Shown here: positions 11,735 through 63,763 of the stretch, one piece after another
Layout of the letters: every line of letters begins with the position of its first letter
How positions within the stretch are numbered: the first letter of the stretch is position 1
Origin: Pempheris klunzingeri
Lineage: Eukaryota > Chordata > Actinopteri > Acropomatiformes > Pempheridae
Direction: 5' to 3'
DNA length: 64,000 nt
NCBI RefSeq assembly: GCF_042242105.1
Contig: NC_092027.1
Coordinates: forward strand, 7,041,721 to 7,105,720
Position numbers and translations under genes: made by a program
The notes under the pieces: generated by a model
What the model was told of the DNA's origin: nothing
Seen by the model: only the letters and a program-made list of their open reading frames with translations
Database searches by the model: none

Positions 11735-11740
11735 AATAAA
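11735..11740 (+). terminator. Candidate poly(A) signal of the ZG16-like gene
   Basis: A canonical AATAAA lies 372 bp after the stop codon, on the gene strand. Confidence 0.5.
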
Positions 11741-11924
11741 ATGCATCTTTGGCACATGATCACTGTGTTTTATTACTTTCATTATGCATTATTTTCACTT
11801 TGGATACATCTAGTTGGAGCCACTTGGATCAGTCCAGAAAACAATCGCTACAACAACTGCTACATCAGACCAATAAAATTGCTACCTGAGTGTCTCAGAA
11901 ACATTAGCTGAAATTGCCTGTACA

Positions 11925-12235
11925 GGTTAAAGGAATAGTGCGACATTTTGGGAAATACACTTTTTGTTTACTTCACTTTTTGTTTTGTTTTTTTAACAAG
12001 TTACAGATTTATATGGAGTTAACTATTGTAAACAACCACCAAAAATTCCAGAGAGTTACTGCACCTGGCTACGAAACAGTTTCAGGATGTAACTCCTCAT
12101 AAAGCCACACCTTGTGGTTGCATTTTTCTTCATGTTGGGAATGAATAAGTGATAGACAGTATGTTAATCAGCGAGCTTTAGCGGGTAGGTGAACTTATTT
12201 GTCGAAGTTTGGACAGAGCAAGACTAGAAGCTTTA
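11925..12235 (+). repeat. Foldback MITE family, copy 1 (partial)
   Basis: It begins with TTAAAGGAATAGTGCGACAT, continues TTTGGGAAATACAC, and ends around TTTGGACAGAGCAAGACTAG. This is the start and middle of a widespread teleost foldback element also present at 14430, 21825 and 54775. The second arm is missing or eroded. Confidence 0.65.
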
Positions 12236-12253
12236 TCTATTTATTTATTTATC
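12236..12253. repeat. (TTTA)n short tandem repeat
   Basis: About four TTTA units follow the MITE fragment directly. Confidence 0.7.
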
Positions 12254-13287
12254 TTTTGAAAGTTTATTACATTTAATTTTATACAATCAACATAAAAAAA
12301 CACATGATAGCAGAAAAAAGATAAAAACACTTCATGGAGAAATAAGATGTGTTTTTGCCATGAACTCTGCTAGAACATTCACCAATACATCCAGGAATAA
12401 AAACTCCTGATCTCTTAAAGAGCTGATCCTCATAAGTATTCAAAGCGATGTAATGTGACAGCATAATGGTTTGATACAGGGATTTGTCACTACGATGGCT
12501 TGAAGTCACAGAGGTCACTGTCTACAAGTAAAACATTTCCTGAGGTGTCCACAGTCGTATCAAATAACCCTTCCCCCCCAAAAAACATCCACCTAATCGT
12601 GAAACGATTCTCTAGCTAGATTTTAGAACAGAGCACATGGTTTTTATTGCAACTGTGTTATTAGACTTGGAAGAAACGTATGAAGAAAATGAGGCTGACT
12701 TTACATTTAATGGAGCATTTGTAGAGCATTAAAACACCAAAGCTTGTCTTGTATTATTACAGTGTTTGCAGATGCAGGATGATATTTGTACTTAACTTAC
12801 TGCACACAATACACTTGAAAATACTGTGAAAATGATTTAAAAAAACGTTCCTCATAGTACAACACATCATCTGAGCCAAGACTACAATATTTTTAGTGCT
12901 TATTTTAAGTTTCTCTTGGACGAGCCTACGCTTCCAGCAATTATTTCAGTGTCTGCTATTTTCACGGAGTTTCACATTGTTGCTTTGATAAATTGCAGTA
13001 TATGGTTTAATAATCACCAAAGAATGCAATTTATTGCAGTGATGTGGGCTTTTTCACAGAGTTACTCAACTTTAATATAAATTACACACTATAATTGTTT
13101 CACAAATGTCACTTATTCACAAAATTAGCATTTTCTTTCTCCTATCTACGCTTTGTTTTGTAGATTTTCTTTTCCAACTGACTTAGTTTTATTTGTGACT
13201 CGTGCCATTTTTCTGTTGAAAAACTCATGACAGGAAGATTCATACGGGAAGATGAAGCACAACCGCCATGCACGTGCACAGTTGCAT

Positions 13288-13288
<1 letters not shown>

Positions 13289-13323
<35 letters not shown>
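13289..13323. repeat. (CA)n microsatellite
   Basis: An uninterrupted CA dinucleotide run of about 17 units. Confidence 0.95.
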
Positions 13324-13324
<1 letters not shown>

Positions 13325-14429
13325 AACAGGCGGAGTGGCCCTTAAATTAAAAGAAAAAACAAGGAAGAAGACAAAGGCTGCGTGCTGACAAGCTTACCGA
13401 CAGCCACACCCGGTGGTGCAAGTCACGCACCGCAGACAAGGAATATGAAATGACAGACTTCCCCGTACTGTGTCTTATTATTTTATCATTACGGGATATC
13501 AGCAATGAAAATGTCTCAATCAATTAGCATGGCACACACATGAGTTGGACAGGTTGGACAAACACTTGCTTATTTTGGTCTGTTTCCTCCTTACAACAGC
13601 TTTATTGTCTTCTTTCGGTTGTCGTTAACTCACTTGCAGACGCTGCAGATGCTTTCCTCTTCTCTTCAGTTTCAATTTAATGTAGTGACCTCAGGGTTTG
13701 TGCTTTTATTAGTTTTTGGAACAGCTCATATGTATGTTCACTTGCAATATTACAGACAGGAATAAAAGTTGTATGTTAAATTAACACACACAATAATAAA
13801 CTGACACGCTGTGTGGGCTACCCTACTTTCTTCACAGAGCGAGTGTGTCATTTTTACACTGCTCTGTTCAATTAGCATACACCAGAAACAATTTAAATGT
13901 CTTACCGTAGCTGTCGGTTTGATGATCTGACAGCTAATGTGTGCACAATTGAATACAGCTCTCTAAAAATAAGCTACTGTTTTATTGCTTGTGTCATCGG
14001 AGTGCAGAGAGAGTGGACACAAACGGAGCAGCAGCCAGCATTGTGTCTGGCTTTGTTTCAACCATCACCTTGATTTCAACCTTAACCAAGAGAGGGCTGA
14101 GTAGCCTGCTAAGCTGCTTGACACTCACTCCGCTGTATCAGATCCAGGAAGATGAGCGGCTCACTAGCTGCAGCCGTTGATTGTCGTCGTGTGGATCGCA
14201 GAGACAGAAGCGGTGGGCAGCAACACAGCATGCTGCTTCCACTGCGAAATGCTTTTTTGGCTCTTAAGATAACTGTAGGGACAAATGACACTGTGGTGGG
14301 AATTCCACTGCTATTGATAGCGCTGTAGTTAGTGTGGTGGATTTAGAGCTATTCTTGACTGTTTTTCTTTCTTTTTTTCCCTCTTTTTCTCTACTTTATG
14401 TTTCCATTTTACTTTCCTACTTGATGTAT

Positions 14430-14830
14430 TTGAAAAGAATAGTTTGACATATTGGAAAATATGCATATTTGCTGTCCTGCTGAAAGTTAGATTAGAAGAT
14501 TCAAAGTCACTGAGGAAAGACTCCAGGAAGTTGTAGTTCCCGGCCTTGAAACAGTCCTGTGTATAACCCTGTAAGACGCAACTTGCTGATTTTAAACTTA
14601 AATGAAATATACTGTGTTAATTAGTGAGCTGTATAAGTGCTGTAAGGTACTTTTGGGGTTTTTTTTTACCTTTGAACAAAGCAGTACTTGTTGTTTCCTG
14701 ATGTTTCCAGTGTTTGTACTAAGCTAAACTGATCAGTGCAGGCTCCAGCTTCATAGTGAACAGTAGAATAGATCTTCTTATATAACTCTCGGCAATGAAG
14801 TGAGAAGTTTATTTCCCAAAATCTGGGAGT
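14430..14830 (+). repeat. Foldback MITE family, copy 2 (both arms)
   Basis: The left arm has GAATAGTTTGACATATTGG and AGATTAGAAGATT; the right arm has CAGCTTCATAGTGA, ATAACTCTCGGCAA and TTATTTCCCAAAAT. The arms are rough inverted complements with a divergent core that includes TGTGTTAATTAGTGAGCTG, shared with copy 1. The copy is old. Confidence 0.65.
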
Positions 14831-14984
14831 GGTGGCCTTCGAACTACACCTGGAACAGTGACATGATCCAGGTCTGGTGAGGGTGATTCTGGTCACTTAG
14901 GCCCAGTCGCTTAATGACCAGATATATCACAACTGTGTCCACAAGCAAAATTAAATTAGAACATTATATATTCTCTGGTTTGCA

Positions 14985-15050
14985 TTTTTTTTTTTTTTTT
15001 TTTTTACCTTTATTTAACCAGGAAGTCCCATTGAGATCAGAAATCTCTGC
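14985..15050. repeat. Poly-T plus interspersed-repeat fragment
   Basis: A T-tract of about 20 runs into CCTTTATTTAACCAGGAAG and TCCCATTGAGATCAGAAATC, a motif repeated widely in fish genomes. I cannot assign the class with confidence. Confidence 0.5.
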
Positions 15051-15130
15051 TTGCTTGTAATGCATGGGTTTATGTCTACAATATCTGAAGGAATAATATG
15101 CTTAATTGTAGTTATTTTCCATTAGGGTTA

Positions 15131-15131
<1 letters not shown>

Positions 15132-15164
<33 letters not shown>
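15132..15164. repeat. (CA)n microsatellite
   Basis: An uninterrupted CA dinucleotide run of about 16 units. Confidence 0.95.
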
Positions 15165-15166
<2 letters not shown>

Positions 15167-15368
15167 GAAGGGAAGAGTGTGTGTGGCAGACTAAGTTACA
15201 GGTGCTTCCAAACAGACTTTTCTGCAAAACCGATAAAACTAGAGCTGATCGGTTCCTGAATCACCGGAGTTAATGAGTCTAATCTTCGTCTTCGTGAATC
15301 AGGAATCACGAGTCCGAGGTCTCCATTAACCCGGATCCTATGAGTCCTCTGGCTGCCAGCTGCTAAGT

Positions 15369-15408
15369 ACCGGAAACACCGCGGACTCACCGGAAACACC
15401 GCGGACTC
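15369..15408. repeat. Perfect 20-bp tandem duplication
   Basis: ACCGGAAACACCGCGGACTC occurs twice head to tail (15369-15388 and 15389-15408) with no mismatch. This implies a recent duplication or a short minisatellite. Confidence 0.95.
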
Positions 15409-15627
15409 AGGTAATTCGGTTCACTGACTTAACTCCAGTCAGTGAATCTAAGGAATAAGTTAAATACTGCAACAAACAAGTAGTGAAACACACAGTTGTT
15501 CGTCATGTGGCAGATATCTTTTATGCACATGCTATGATGATGATTATTAGTGTTATTATTATCAGTAGTAGAGGCAGTATATTATAATAATATGTATGTG
15601 GCTCCATGGGTGAACCCACAGTGACTG

Positions 15628-15645
15628 TTTTTTTTGGGGGGGGGG
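15628..15645. repeat. T8G10 homopolymer junction
   Basis: Eight T run directly into ten G. The length is likely to be unstable and error-prone in sequencing. Confidence 0.85.
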
Positions 15646-15784
15646 CAACAACACTGACTCAAGTGAACTGGTTTACTTTAGTGAGTGACTCAGATTAACC
15701 CGAGTCCATAAAATGAACCGAGTTTACCACCACTTGATAAAACTCGCCCTTCCCTCGCTTTTTTCCCCCCCAGAAAGCGCTGAG

Positions 15785-15803
15785 ACTACACTTCCCAGGA
15801 TCC
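15785..15803 (+). promoter_or_regulatory. ZNF143/Staf-like site in the samd12 promoter
   Basis: ACTACACTTCCCAGGATCC closely matches the long ZNF143 consensus ACTACAATTCCCAGAATGC. It lies about 160 bp upstream of the samd12 ATG, the usual promoter-proximal position for this factor at CpG-island promoters. Confidence 0.6.
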
Positions 15804-15948
15804 TTTGAGGCGCGGCAGCAGCTGTGCGCCCCGGCTTGCCCGCAGCAAAGTGATGATAACACGCCAAACAAGGTACAATGAGAGAGCGTTGACTTTTACA
15901 TTTCGACTGCTCCCTTGCGAGTGATGCCCAAATCTGTGGAGTAGCACA

Positions 15949-56940
<40,992 letters not shown>

Positions 56941-57462
56941 TAAAAACAGGTTTTTAGAGCACTTGGTGTATTTGTATGTCTGCAGGGTAAAGATTATTTC
57001 TAAGGAGACCAACATCTCACATTCTGATAAATATTCACAGCATTTACTGTGCAGCATTTATGTGCATGCCATCTGTAGTCATGGCAATCACTGCATGTTT
57101 AAAAGCTGGCAGGAAGTGATGAATCAAAAATGATTATGCAACTACAAGAGTCATGCACAAATTTTCTCCTTTGGTATCTCTGATGTAAAGTGAGAACAGA
57201 CAACTTTAGGCCTGGATGCACCGGGATTAAAACACTGAGAGTATTAGAGGAGAGCAGTAGAGTCTTTTGAATAAACTGCGTGGACTTATTGTTCATGTTG
57301 TCAACAACCAAGCTAAGCTAACAGGCTGACATGTTTGCTAATTGACTATTAGAAAGCTTGTTTACTTTTCCTCTTTGAAAATGTTTTATTGATTGAATAG
57401 AAACAGTCAATTGAAAATGCTACAGAAGCTTTTTTGGCTGACGAGTGTTAGCCCACTTAGCT

Positions 57463-57491
57463 TTCCGGTTACTTCAGCTCACTAACCGGAA
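57463..57491. repeat. Perfect 9-bp hairpin TTCCGGTTA/TAACCGGAA
   Basis: TTCCGGTTA (57463-57471), an 11-nt loop, and TAACCGGAA (57483-57491) pair without mismatch. Confidence 0.9.
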
Positions 57492-57540
57492 CTGCGATTG
57501 GTCATTAAGATTCTGGCCCTATCTATTTTGCTTTAAGGAC

Positions 57541-57568
57541 CAAAGGTCACTTAACGATGTGACCTTTG
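57541..57568. repeat. Perfect 10-bp hairpin with inverted AGGTCA half-sites
   Basis: CAAAGGTCAC, an 8-nt loop (ttaacgat), and GTGACCTTTG pair exactly. Each arm carries AGGTCA, the nuclear-receptor half-site, in inverted orientation. Confidence 0.9.
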
Positions 57569-58609
57569 TGGAGTTTTTGTAAAACAAAGTAAGTAGCCTA
57601 GTAATAAATTTTACATTCATTCTTTCTCACAAAATGCATTCTGTCTGTTCTTGAAGCCTAATATTTGTGCTATGAAGATTTGTTTCCTCTCCTTCACTAT
57701 TTACATCCATCTATCTTTTTCATCCTTGCCTTTCTTGGCTCATTGCAACCATCCTTGGCACACAGTGCAATAGTACGAAACCTAGATTGTCATGTTACAT
57801 GGAGTATGAGCATCCTTGTTAAAATCGACAGCTATAATTACCTGCTCAGGTTAGGAAGCGATGACTTGGGCTGTAGTTAAACTATAGAAGTTGTTTCAAA
57901 TCACATTTGAGGATAACTGTACAGTCAAGAGTCTACCTACAGTATGCATGAGACTCATCTCACCAACATGTGTAGGTGCTATTTCACTCCAACGCAAGCA
58001 CGAAGATAATCAGTGCTGGCAAGCTGTCAGGCGAACAAATACCCTCACAATTTTGCAAGCCACATTTTGAGACTATTAATACGCAAAAAAGGAAACGTAG
58101 GCAGTTTAAATGTAAGCAGAGATTAACAGTTTATCGAGTTTGGGAGAAAGATTTGCAGTGAAAAGGCATAGAGTTCTCTGAATTCAGAATACATCAGATG
58201 CATATAATCTTGAGCATAGAAAGTATAACTGATTAACTGTTGAAACCACATTTCTTAACGAAAAAAAGTTTGCCTAATGACAGAGAGGATCTCTCAGACA
58301 GTCTTCATAATTCACTCAGGTTGGTCAGCTTCCTCAAGATGCAGTTCACATCTCTGAAAGTAATCAGTATTTATCTTAACTATTGAGAATTGTTCAACAG
58401 AGAAATAATGCTAGTCTAGAGCTATGATTTACAAATAAGACTACTTATAATATATACTTTAATACATACGGGAATACTTCCCGAATATGTTGAATAATTC
58501 TAACCCACCCTGAAAGTTATATCAAATACAGCTCTGTCTCCTTTAAATTACATTTATACAACTAATCTGCAGCAGCAAATGCATTTTGAGGGAAACATAA
58601 TGCCAATAG

Positions 58610-58720
58610 GGCAGTATGGTGCTGCGGTGACCAGTCCAGGGTGTACCCCACCTCTCGCCCAATGTCAGCTGGGTTTGGCTCCAGCCCCCCCGCAAGTATA
58701 GACAATGGATGGATAAAGCC
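58610..58720 (+). repeat. Teleost interspersed repeat fragment (3' part)
   Basis: CAGTCCAGGGTGTACCCCAC, CTCTCGCCCAATGTCAGCTG and GGCTCCAGCCCCCC, then ACAATGGATGGAT, match the right part of a very common fish repeat. The left part is absent. Confidence 0.75.
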
Positions 58721-59734
58721 AATTGTACGACATTTTCTATTAACATAATGAGGAAATTTTAATTAACATACCTGGCAAGTCACAAAATTTGATACTGAAC
58801 CTACTAATAAAATGTTCTCTGACACAACGCGTTTCATTTGTTTCTGGCCAAAGTAGGCAATCTTGCAGTGCGCTATCCACTCATCGTGACCACAGCTTTA
58901 GTCATTTTTTATGTTCCCAACCAGCTCCCTGCAACTCCAGAACAGTGTATAAATGTAGTGTTTCATTCACTCGAATAAACATGAACACAATCCAGTAAGT
59001 GATTACATTTGTCACCACAGCGTAATTATGAAAACTACATAGTAATATACTAAGTGGTAAATGTAATTTCTAGGAGACACGGTTGATTAGATATGACTAT
59101 GATTTAAAAATGTATAACTTCCACTTCAATCTAACAATAAATAAGTAAAAATGCTGAGTTGAGTTTAGAAAATAAAAATGAACAAAAGGGGAGGAAAAGT
59201 AGAAGGCAGCATAAGTGTAGTAACCGTCTTGAATTAACTGGATTATTGAGGAAAAAACACCACGTGAACAGATCGGATGTTAAGCAAGTCCTATTCCATG
59301 ACTGAGCCAGACTCAAGCCAAGTATGTTCACTGGCGTTGCCATGGATACACATACAAGGTACGGTGGCTCATAATGACCAAACAGGACAAACATTTAGCC
59401 AAATGAGCGACAGAAATCAAGTCAAAGCGATATGTTAAAATGCAGAGCAGAAGAACATTATTCCAATTGGGATTGGGATTCTGATCGGGCAGTTTAGATT
59501 GTGCTGCGGCTAATCTGGAGCGCACACATTATGGAAGTGGACAAAAATGGTCAGGGTCACAACCACGACTTCCATCAACACATGCCTGCCCCCAGACTCT
59601 CAAACTGGGCTTTGCTGCAGGGGCTGAGAAATAAATTCTAGGGATCTTTGTCACTCCACAAAATTCTTGGAAAACATTTGGAGTGTAATAAAGCACCTTC
59701 CAGTCCCCACCGCTGTTTTGGTCTTCTAGCAAGT

Positions 59735-59888
59735 AGAAATAGAAAGAGGACGAGCGAGGGGAAGAGAGGGGAGAGAATTTAGCTGAGTGATGACACTTAG
59801 CTAAAGGCTACTCTCAGCCTCCCATCCCTTTCCTCCTTGTGCTGTCCCTCTCATCTTCCTCACTCTTCTCTCCTCTCTTTTTCTCTGT
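59735..59888. repeat. Opposed purine and pyrimidine tracts
   Basis: A G/A-rich tract (59735-59782) and a C/T-rich tract (59816-59888) are separated by about 33 bp. They could pair as an imperfect hairpin or triplex. Confidence 0.5.
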
Positions 59889-60469
59889 ATTGATGATATG
59901 AGAAGCGACAGCCCACCAGCCTCAGCAGCGACTGGCCACTGGCCTCAGCAGGAAGCAGCCTGTTAGTAGAGTTTATGTGGTCCTCGGGGAGAAAGGACAA
60001 AGGGACAGAGGGACGGAAAAGACTGAAATTTGGTGGATGTAGGGAAAGCTGAAATGGAAGAGAAACAATATGGAGGAGGATGAATGTTTAATTTTTTTGT
60101 TTTTTATTTGTCTGTGGCAAAAAATCCTAAGAATCATCACAGAAAATTCTAGCAAACTGGCATAAGTGAGCATTTTTATTTTGATATTAGTTGTTATTTT
60201 CTTTATCATGACCACTGTTTGAAGTATTTTGTATTTACGAGCTGTGACACTGAAAGTAATGCATGTGATGGAATGGTGAGAAAGTTGGAGAACTGTGAGA
60301 AAAGGAGGAGAAGGAAGCAGAAGTATTTTAAGTCTCCTAAGCTGTCGCTTCTGGAGATGCTTTTGGCACAGAGGGAGAATTTGGAGGGAGAAGAGATGGT
60401 GGAGTATTTCTAGGCCCAAGGCGCACTTCCCTGAGCTGTAGCTGGAGGGATATACAGCTGTAACCGGTG

Positions 60470-60955
60470 AGAAAGAGAGAGAGAGAGGGAGAGGGAGAAA
60501 GAAATAAGGGGGAGGAATGGTGAGAGGAGAGGGGACAAAGGGAGACGGTAGGTGACAAGAAGGTAGGATGAGAAAGAAAAGAAGCGAGAGAGGCGGTGAG
60601 AAGATGGAGAAAAGGGAGAGCGATGAGTGTGAGAAAGAGAGGAGGTGAGAAAAGGAAACCCTCCTCCCTCTGAGATCTGATGGAAGCCAAACACATCTCT
60701 ATATCTACGAAAATGTCTATATATAAATTATCCATATACGTATAGTGTGTGTGTGGAAAGACAAACATAATAGAGCATGAGAGAAAGAGACAGAGAGAGA
60801 GAGAGAGACAGGGAGAGGGAGACAGAGCAGAGAGAAATATCCACTATCTATGAAGAGAGGGTGCAGATAACACGAGAGAGGGTGCAGCAGAGAGTGCTGG
60901 AGCGAACAAGGTACACAATGGAGAAAAAGACGAGAGAGCAGGCGAGAGAGAGCGA
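60470..60955. repeat. Long purine-rich (GA)n low-complexity region
   Basis: G/A-rich tracts at about 60470-60660 and 60775-60955 include GAGAGAGAGAGAG runs. They yield long but meaningless open frames on both strands. Confidence 0.8.
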
Positions 60956-61059
60956 GGTGTTGTAATTACTGCAGTGTACCCAGACAGAATTAGCTAGACG
61001 GACAGTGATTAACCTTTAAGGCTTGCTGGGCCATGGGAGGGAAATAATTAGATTTCCCC

Positions 61060-61098
61060 TGTCTCCCTCTCTCTCTCTCTCTCCCTCTCTCTCTCTCC
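61060..61098. repeat. (CT)n tract
   Basis: Interrupted CTCTCT runs of about 38 bp, opposite in strand bias to the GA region upstream. Confidence 0.85.
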
Positions 61099-63642
61099 CT
61101 TTGCCACGGGGACGACGGGCAGCGGAGGCTCATCGCTTATTGTTTACAGTCAACAGAGACGGACTGAGGCACTCCAAATAGGCAGCGATACCCAAACAAC
61201 CACGGCCTCCCGAGTGTTGAGTGGACGGCCTGATAGTGGCACTTTGCAGGGTGTAAAGCAAGAGTACTCGGTTCCAGCACTCCCCTCAAGTAGGGGCGTA
61301 TGTTGTGGCAAAAAAGGGAGCTGGATGTAGAAGGTCAAATCTCGCGTATTCCCTCAGCTCTCATTAAGTGTGCGCGCTTGTCGAATTGTCAGTTTCGGGA
61401 AGTTACAAAAAGATATGTAATGCAGGTTTCAGATGCTTTAGTTCAATGGCACTGCATTTAAAGTTCCCCTGATGTTTCATCCTGTTCGTTACATGTCTCC
61501 TATCATTATCTGAAGTACAAGTGACACACAGTATATTCATATTGTATGTACACACACATCCAGTGCTGTGTTCATGCATATATGCATATATCTTTTTTAA
61601 TAAAAAACATTGATATTTTTTCAGGAACGTTTTTCTCCTGACTGAAATCACAAAAAAAATCGAATATAAATTTGTTATTATTTGTTTGTATATTGGTGAA
61701 ATGTTCCATCCTCAACTTTCCAATTTCTGAGGAAATACAAAAACACAGCCTTGTATTTTTGTGTGATTGCCATTCGCGTATCACACTCTTCCCAAAAGTT
61801 TTCAAATTTCCTCGACACATCGGGGAAGAGGCATGTCCTCCTCCACCTGAAGGTAAAATGTGAGCATCAACAGGACTGCTATGGAAAAATCTTACTGCAC
61901 CATATGGTGTAAAATAAAATGGTAAGAACAACAACAAAATGAGTTGAAGATAAAATCAGAAAAACAAGAAAAAGCCTTCATAGAATAGTGATACATATAA
62001 AAACATGTAAAATATGGAAAGGATGGACATTTAATAAAAGATCAAAACATAGAAGAAAACCAATATGTTGAAGAAAACCAAAATGAGTTTTATGCTGTGA
62101 TTTTAAAACATAGTTTAGTCGACCCAGTAGCTCCTGTCTCATCATGTCAAGTGTATTTTATCGTAACTGTTTTGCGTCTGAGACGGACGGGCTTATTGCA
62201 CAATTTATATTTAGCTTTGATATGTGTATCCATAGAAACAAACGAAGATCTGTCTGCACCTGAGACACAATGTAGATGGCAGGGTTTAAACAGAAGCATC
62301 TGCCTCTTCTGATGAGTTAAAGTGAGTTATGGCTTCATATTAACCCCTCTGACAGCTTAAAAAGTCAGATTCCGTGCCAATGGAAAAGGGGGAATGAGAA
62401 TGTTATGATTAATTAGGTTGTTTTCTAGATAATGGCAGTTAACCATTCAAATAGCTGTGTGTAAAAGCCTCTAGTGACTGCAGTGAATCTCCCTGAATTA
62501 ACTCTAATACAAAGATTGGAAGCCGTTAAGCCACCGCGTTGCTCCCCTCTTCAAAAAAAAAATCTCATTTTGCTCTTCTTCTGTATTCAATTTCATGCTT
62601 AAAACCATTTCAGAGTTTTCAATAACAGTCCTATGCCAGTAAATATGCTATTACTGGCTTGTGAAATCATCACTCTTAAAAGAAACTTGAATTACACAGC
62701 TGACAGAGCTCTATGAAAGTGGTTTTCTGAGTACATAGTGCTAATCTGTGAATGTAGACACAGGCTTGCTGTTTATGCTTCATTTACTGTAACAGAGTCT
62801 CATTTAAAAGAGAAGACAACTTTGAAAGAAATTAGACATAGATGCTTGACAATTTCACTTTCCTTCCATTGTCCACCAGGACTTTAACATGAGTTGTAAG
62901 TTGTCGAGAAGTTTGTTTGCTTCAATCCATGATTTCCATTTGCTCATACTTTGTAAGAGGTACTTTTCGTGTACATTTGTGCGGTGCTGTCACCAGTCAA
63001 TTACAGAAAATGTAAAGGCAAACTTTCAAAATTAAGTTTTTTGTGTTGTTTATTATCAAAATGTGCTTCCGAATAACAAGAGCTACCCTGAATCTTAATA
63101 CATTAGTCAAAATTTCTTATTCGTGTCCCAGGGCCCAGGGTGAAAGAAGTTCAATACCGGCTTCTTTAGAGAACCGTGGCCCTGGGGCAGTAAATGAAGG
63201 AAGCTCTCCTGTTGTGCTTGAGTAGACCTTGGTTCCTTTGCTAAAGGCACCTTAATGAATTATCTGTCTCCACTTCATGGCTTCATAGAGGAAATCTCTT
63301 TAGTCGGAGCGCTTCACTGAACAGGGTGTCCTCCTCTGTGTTTTAACTAGTTCAACATGTAACATGTTTGCTGGCATGATGATCTTGAGTGACTGGAGAA
63401 ACTCGAGCTAAACTAAGCACAAATAAAGGCAAGAATTGCACGGTCGCGGATCCATGTTTTCCCCAGCTAGTAGATTAACACTTCATTTTACAGTCTGGTG
63501 ACTGTGGGATAACAAGCAGCAAAATCAATAACTTTTAACAGGCCTGAAGAGAGAAGCTTGTTAGCTTGGCTCAGAAGTAGCAAAGCACTCTGTGAGAGTG
63601 TGCAGGATTTGTTGAACTGGCTCACCATGTCTGCTCCCTTTT

Positions 63643-63672
63643 TTACTCCCAAACTGCAGAGTTTGGGAGTAA
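63643..63672. repeat. Perfect 13-bp hairpin with 4-nt loop
   Basis: TTACTCCCAAACT, the loop GCAG, then AGTTTGGGAGTAA pair exactly. A short direct repeat of AGATTATTC follows at once. Confidence 0.93.
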
Positions 63673-63745
63673 GATTATTCAGAGATTATTCAATATAGAC
63701 AGCTTTATTTATTTTGCAAAACATCCATCAACACTATGGATTCTG

Positions 63746-63763
63746 TTTTTTTTTTTTTTTTGC
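63746..63763. repeat. Poly-T tract
   Basis: A run of about 17 T in intronic DNA. Confidence 0.85.

Larger units (their letters stand above)
15240..15720. repeat. GAGTC/GACTC-rich degenerate repeat upstream of samd12
   Basis: Within about 480 bp, pentamers such as GAGTC and GACTC and words like GAATCA and TTCACTGACT recur on both strands. A perfect 20-bp tandem duplication lies at 15369-15408 and TGAGTGACTCA at 15682-15692. It looks like an old interspersed repeat next to the samd12 promoter. Confidence 0.45.
11364..15780. other. Intergenic region between the ZG16-like gene and samd12
   Basis: This holds the ZG16-like 3'UTR, two foldback MITE copies (11925-12235 and 14430-14830), CA-repeat tracts, an interspersed-repeat fragment at 15005-15050 and a stretch dense in GAGTC/GACTC at 15240-15720. 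I see no gene. Confidence 0.65.

Noticed and set aside
60219..60965. Long open frames over GA-rich DNA on both strands
   Set aside because: They encode only Arg/Glu or Ser/Leu/Pro-rich low-complexity strings produced by the purine tract.
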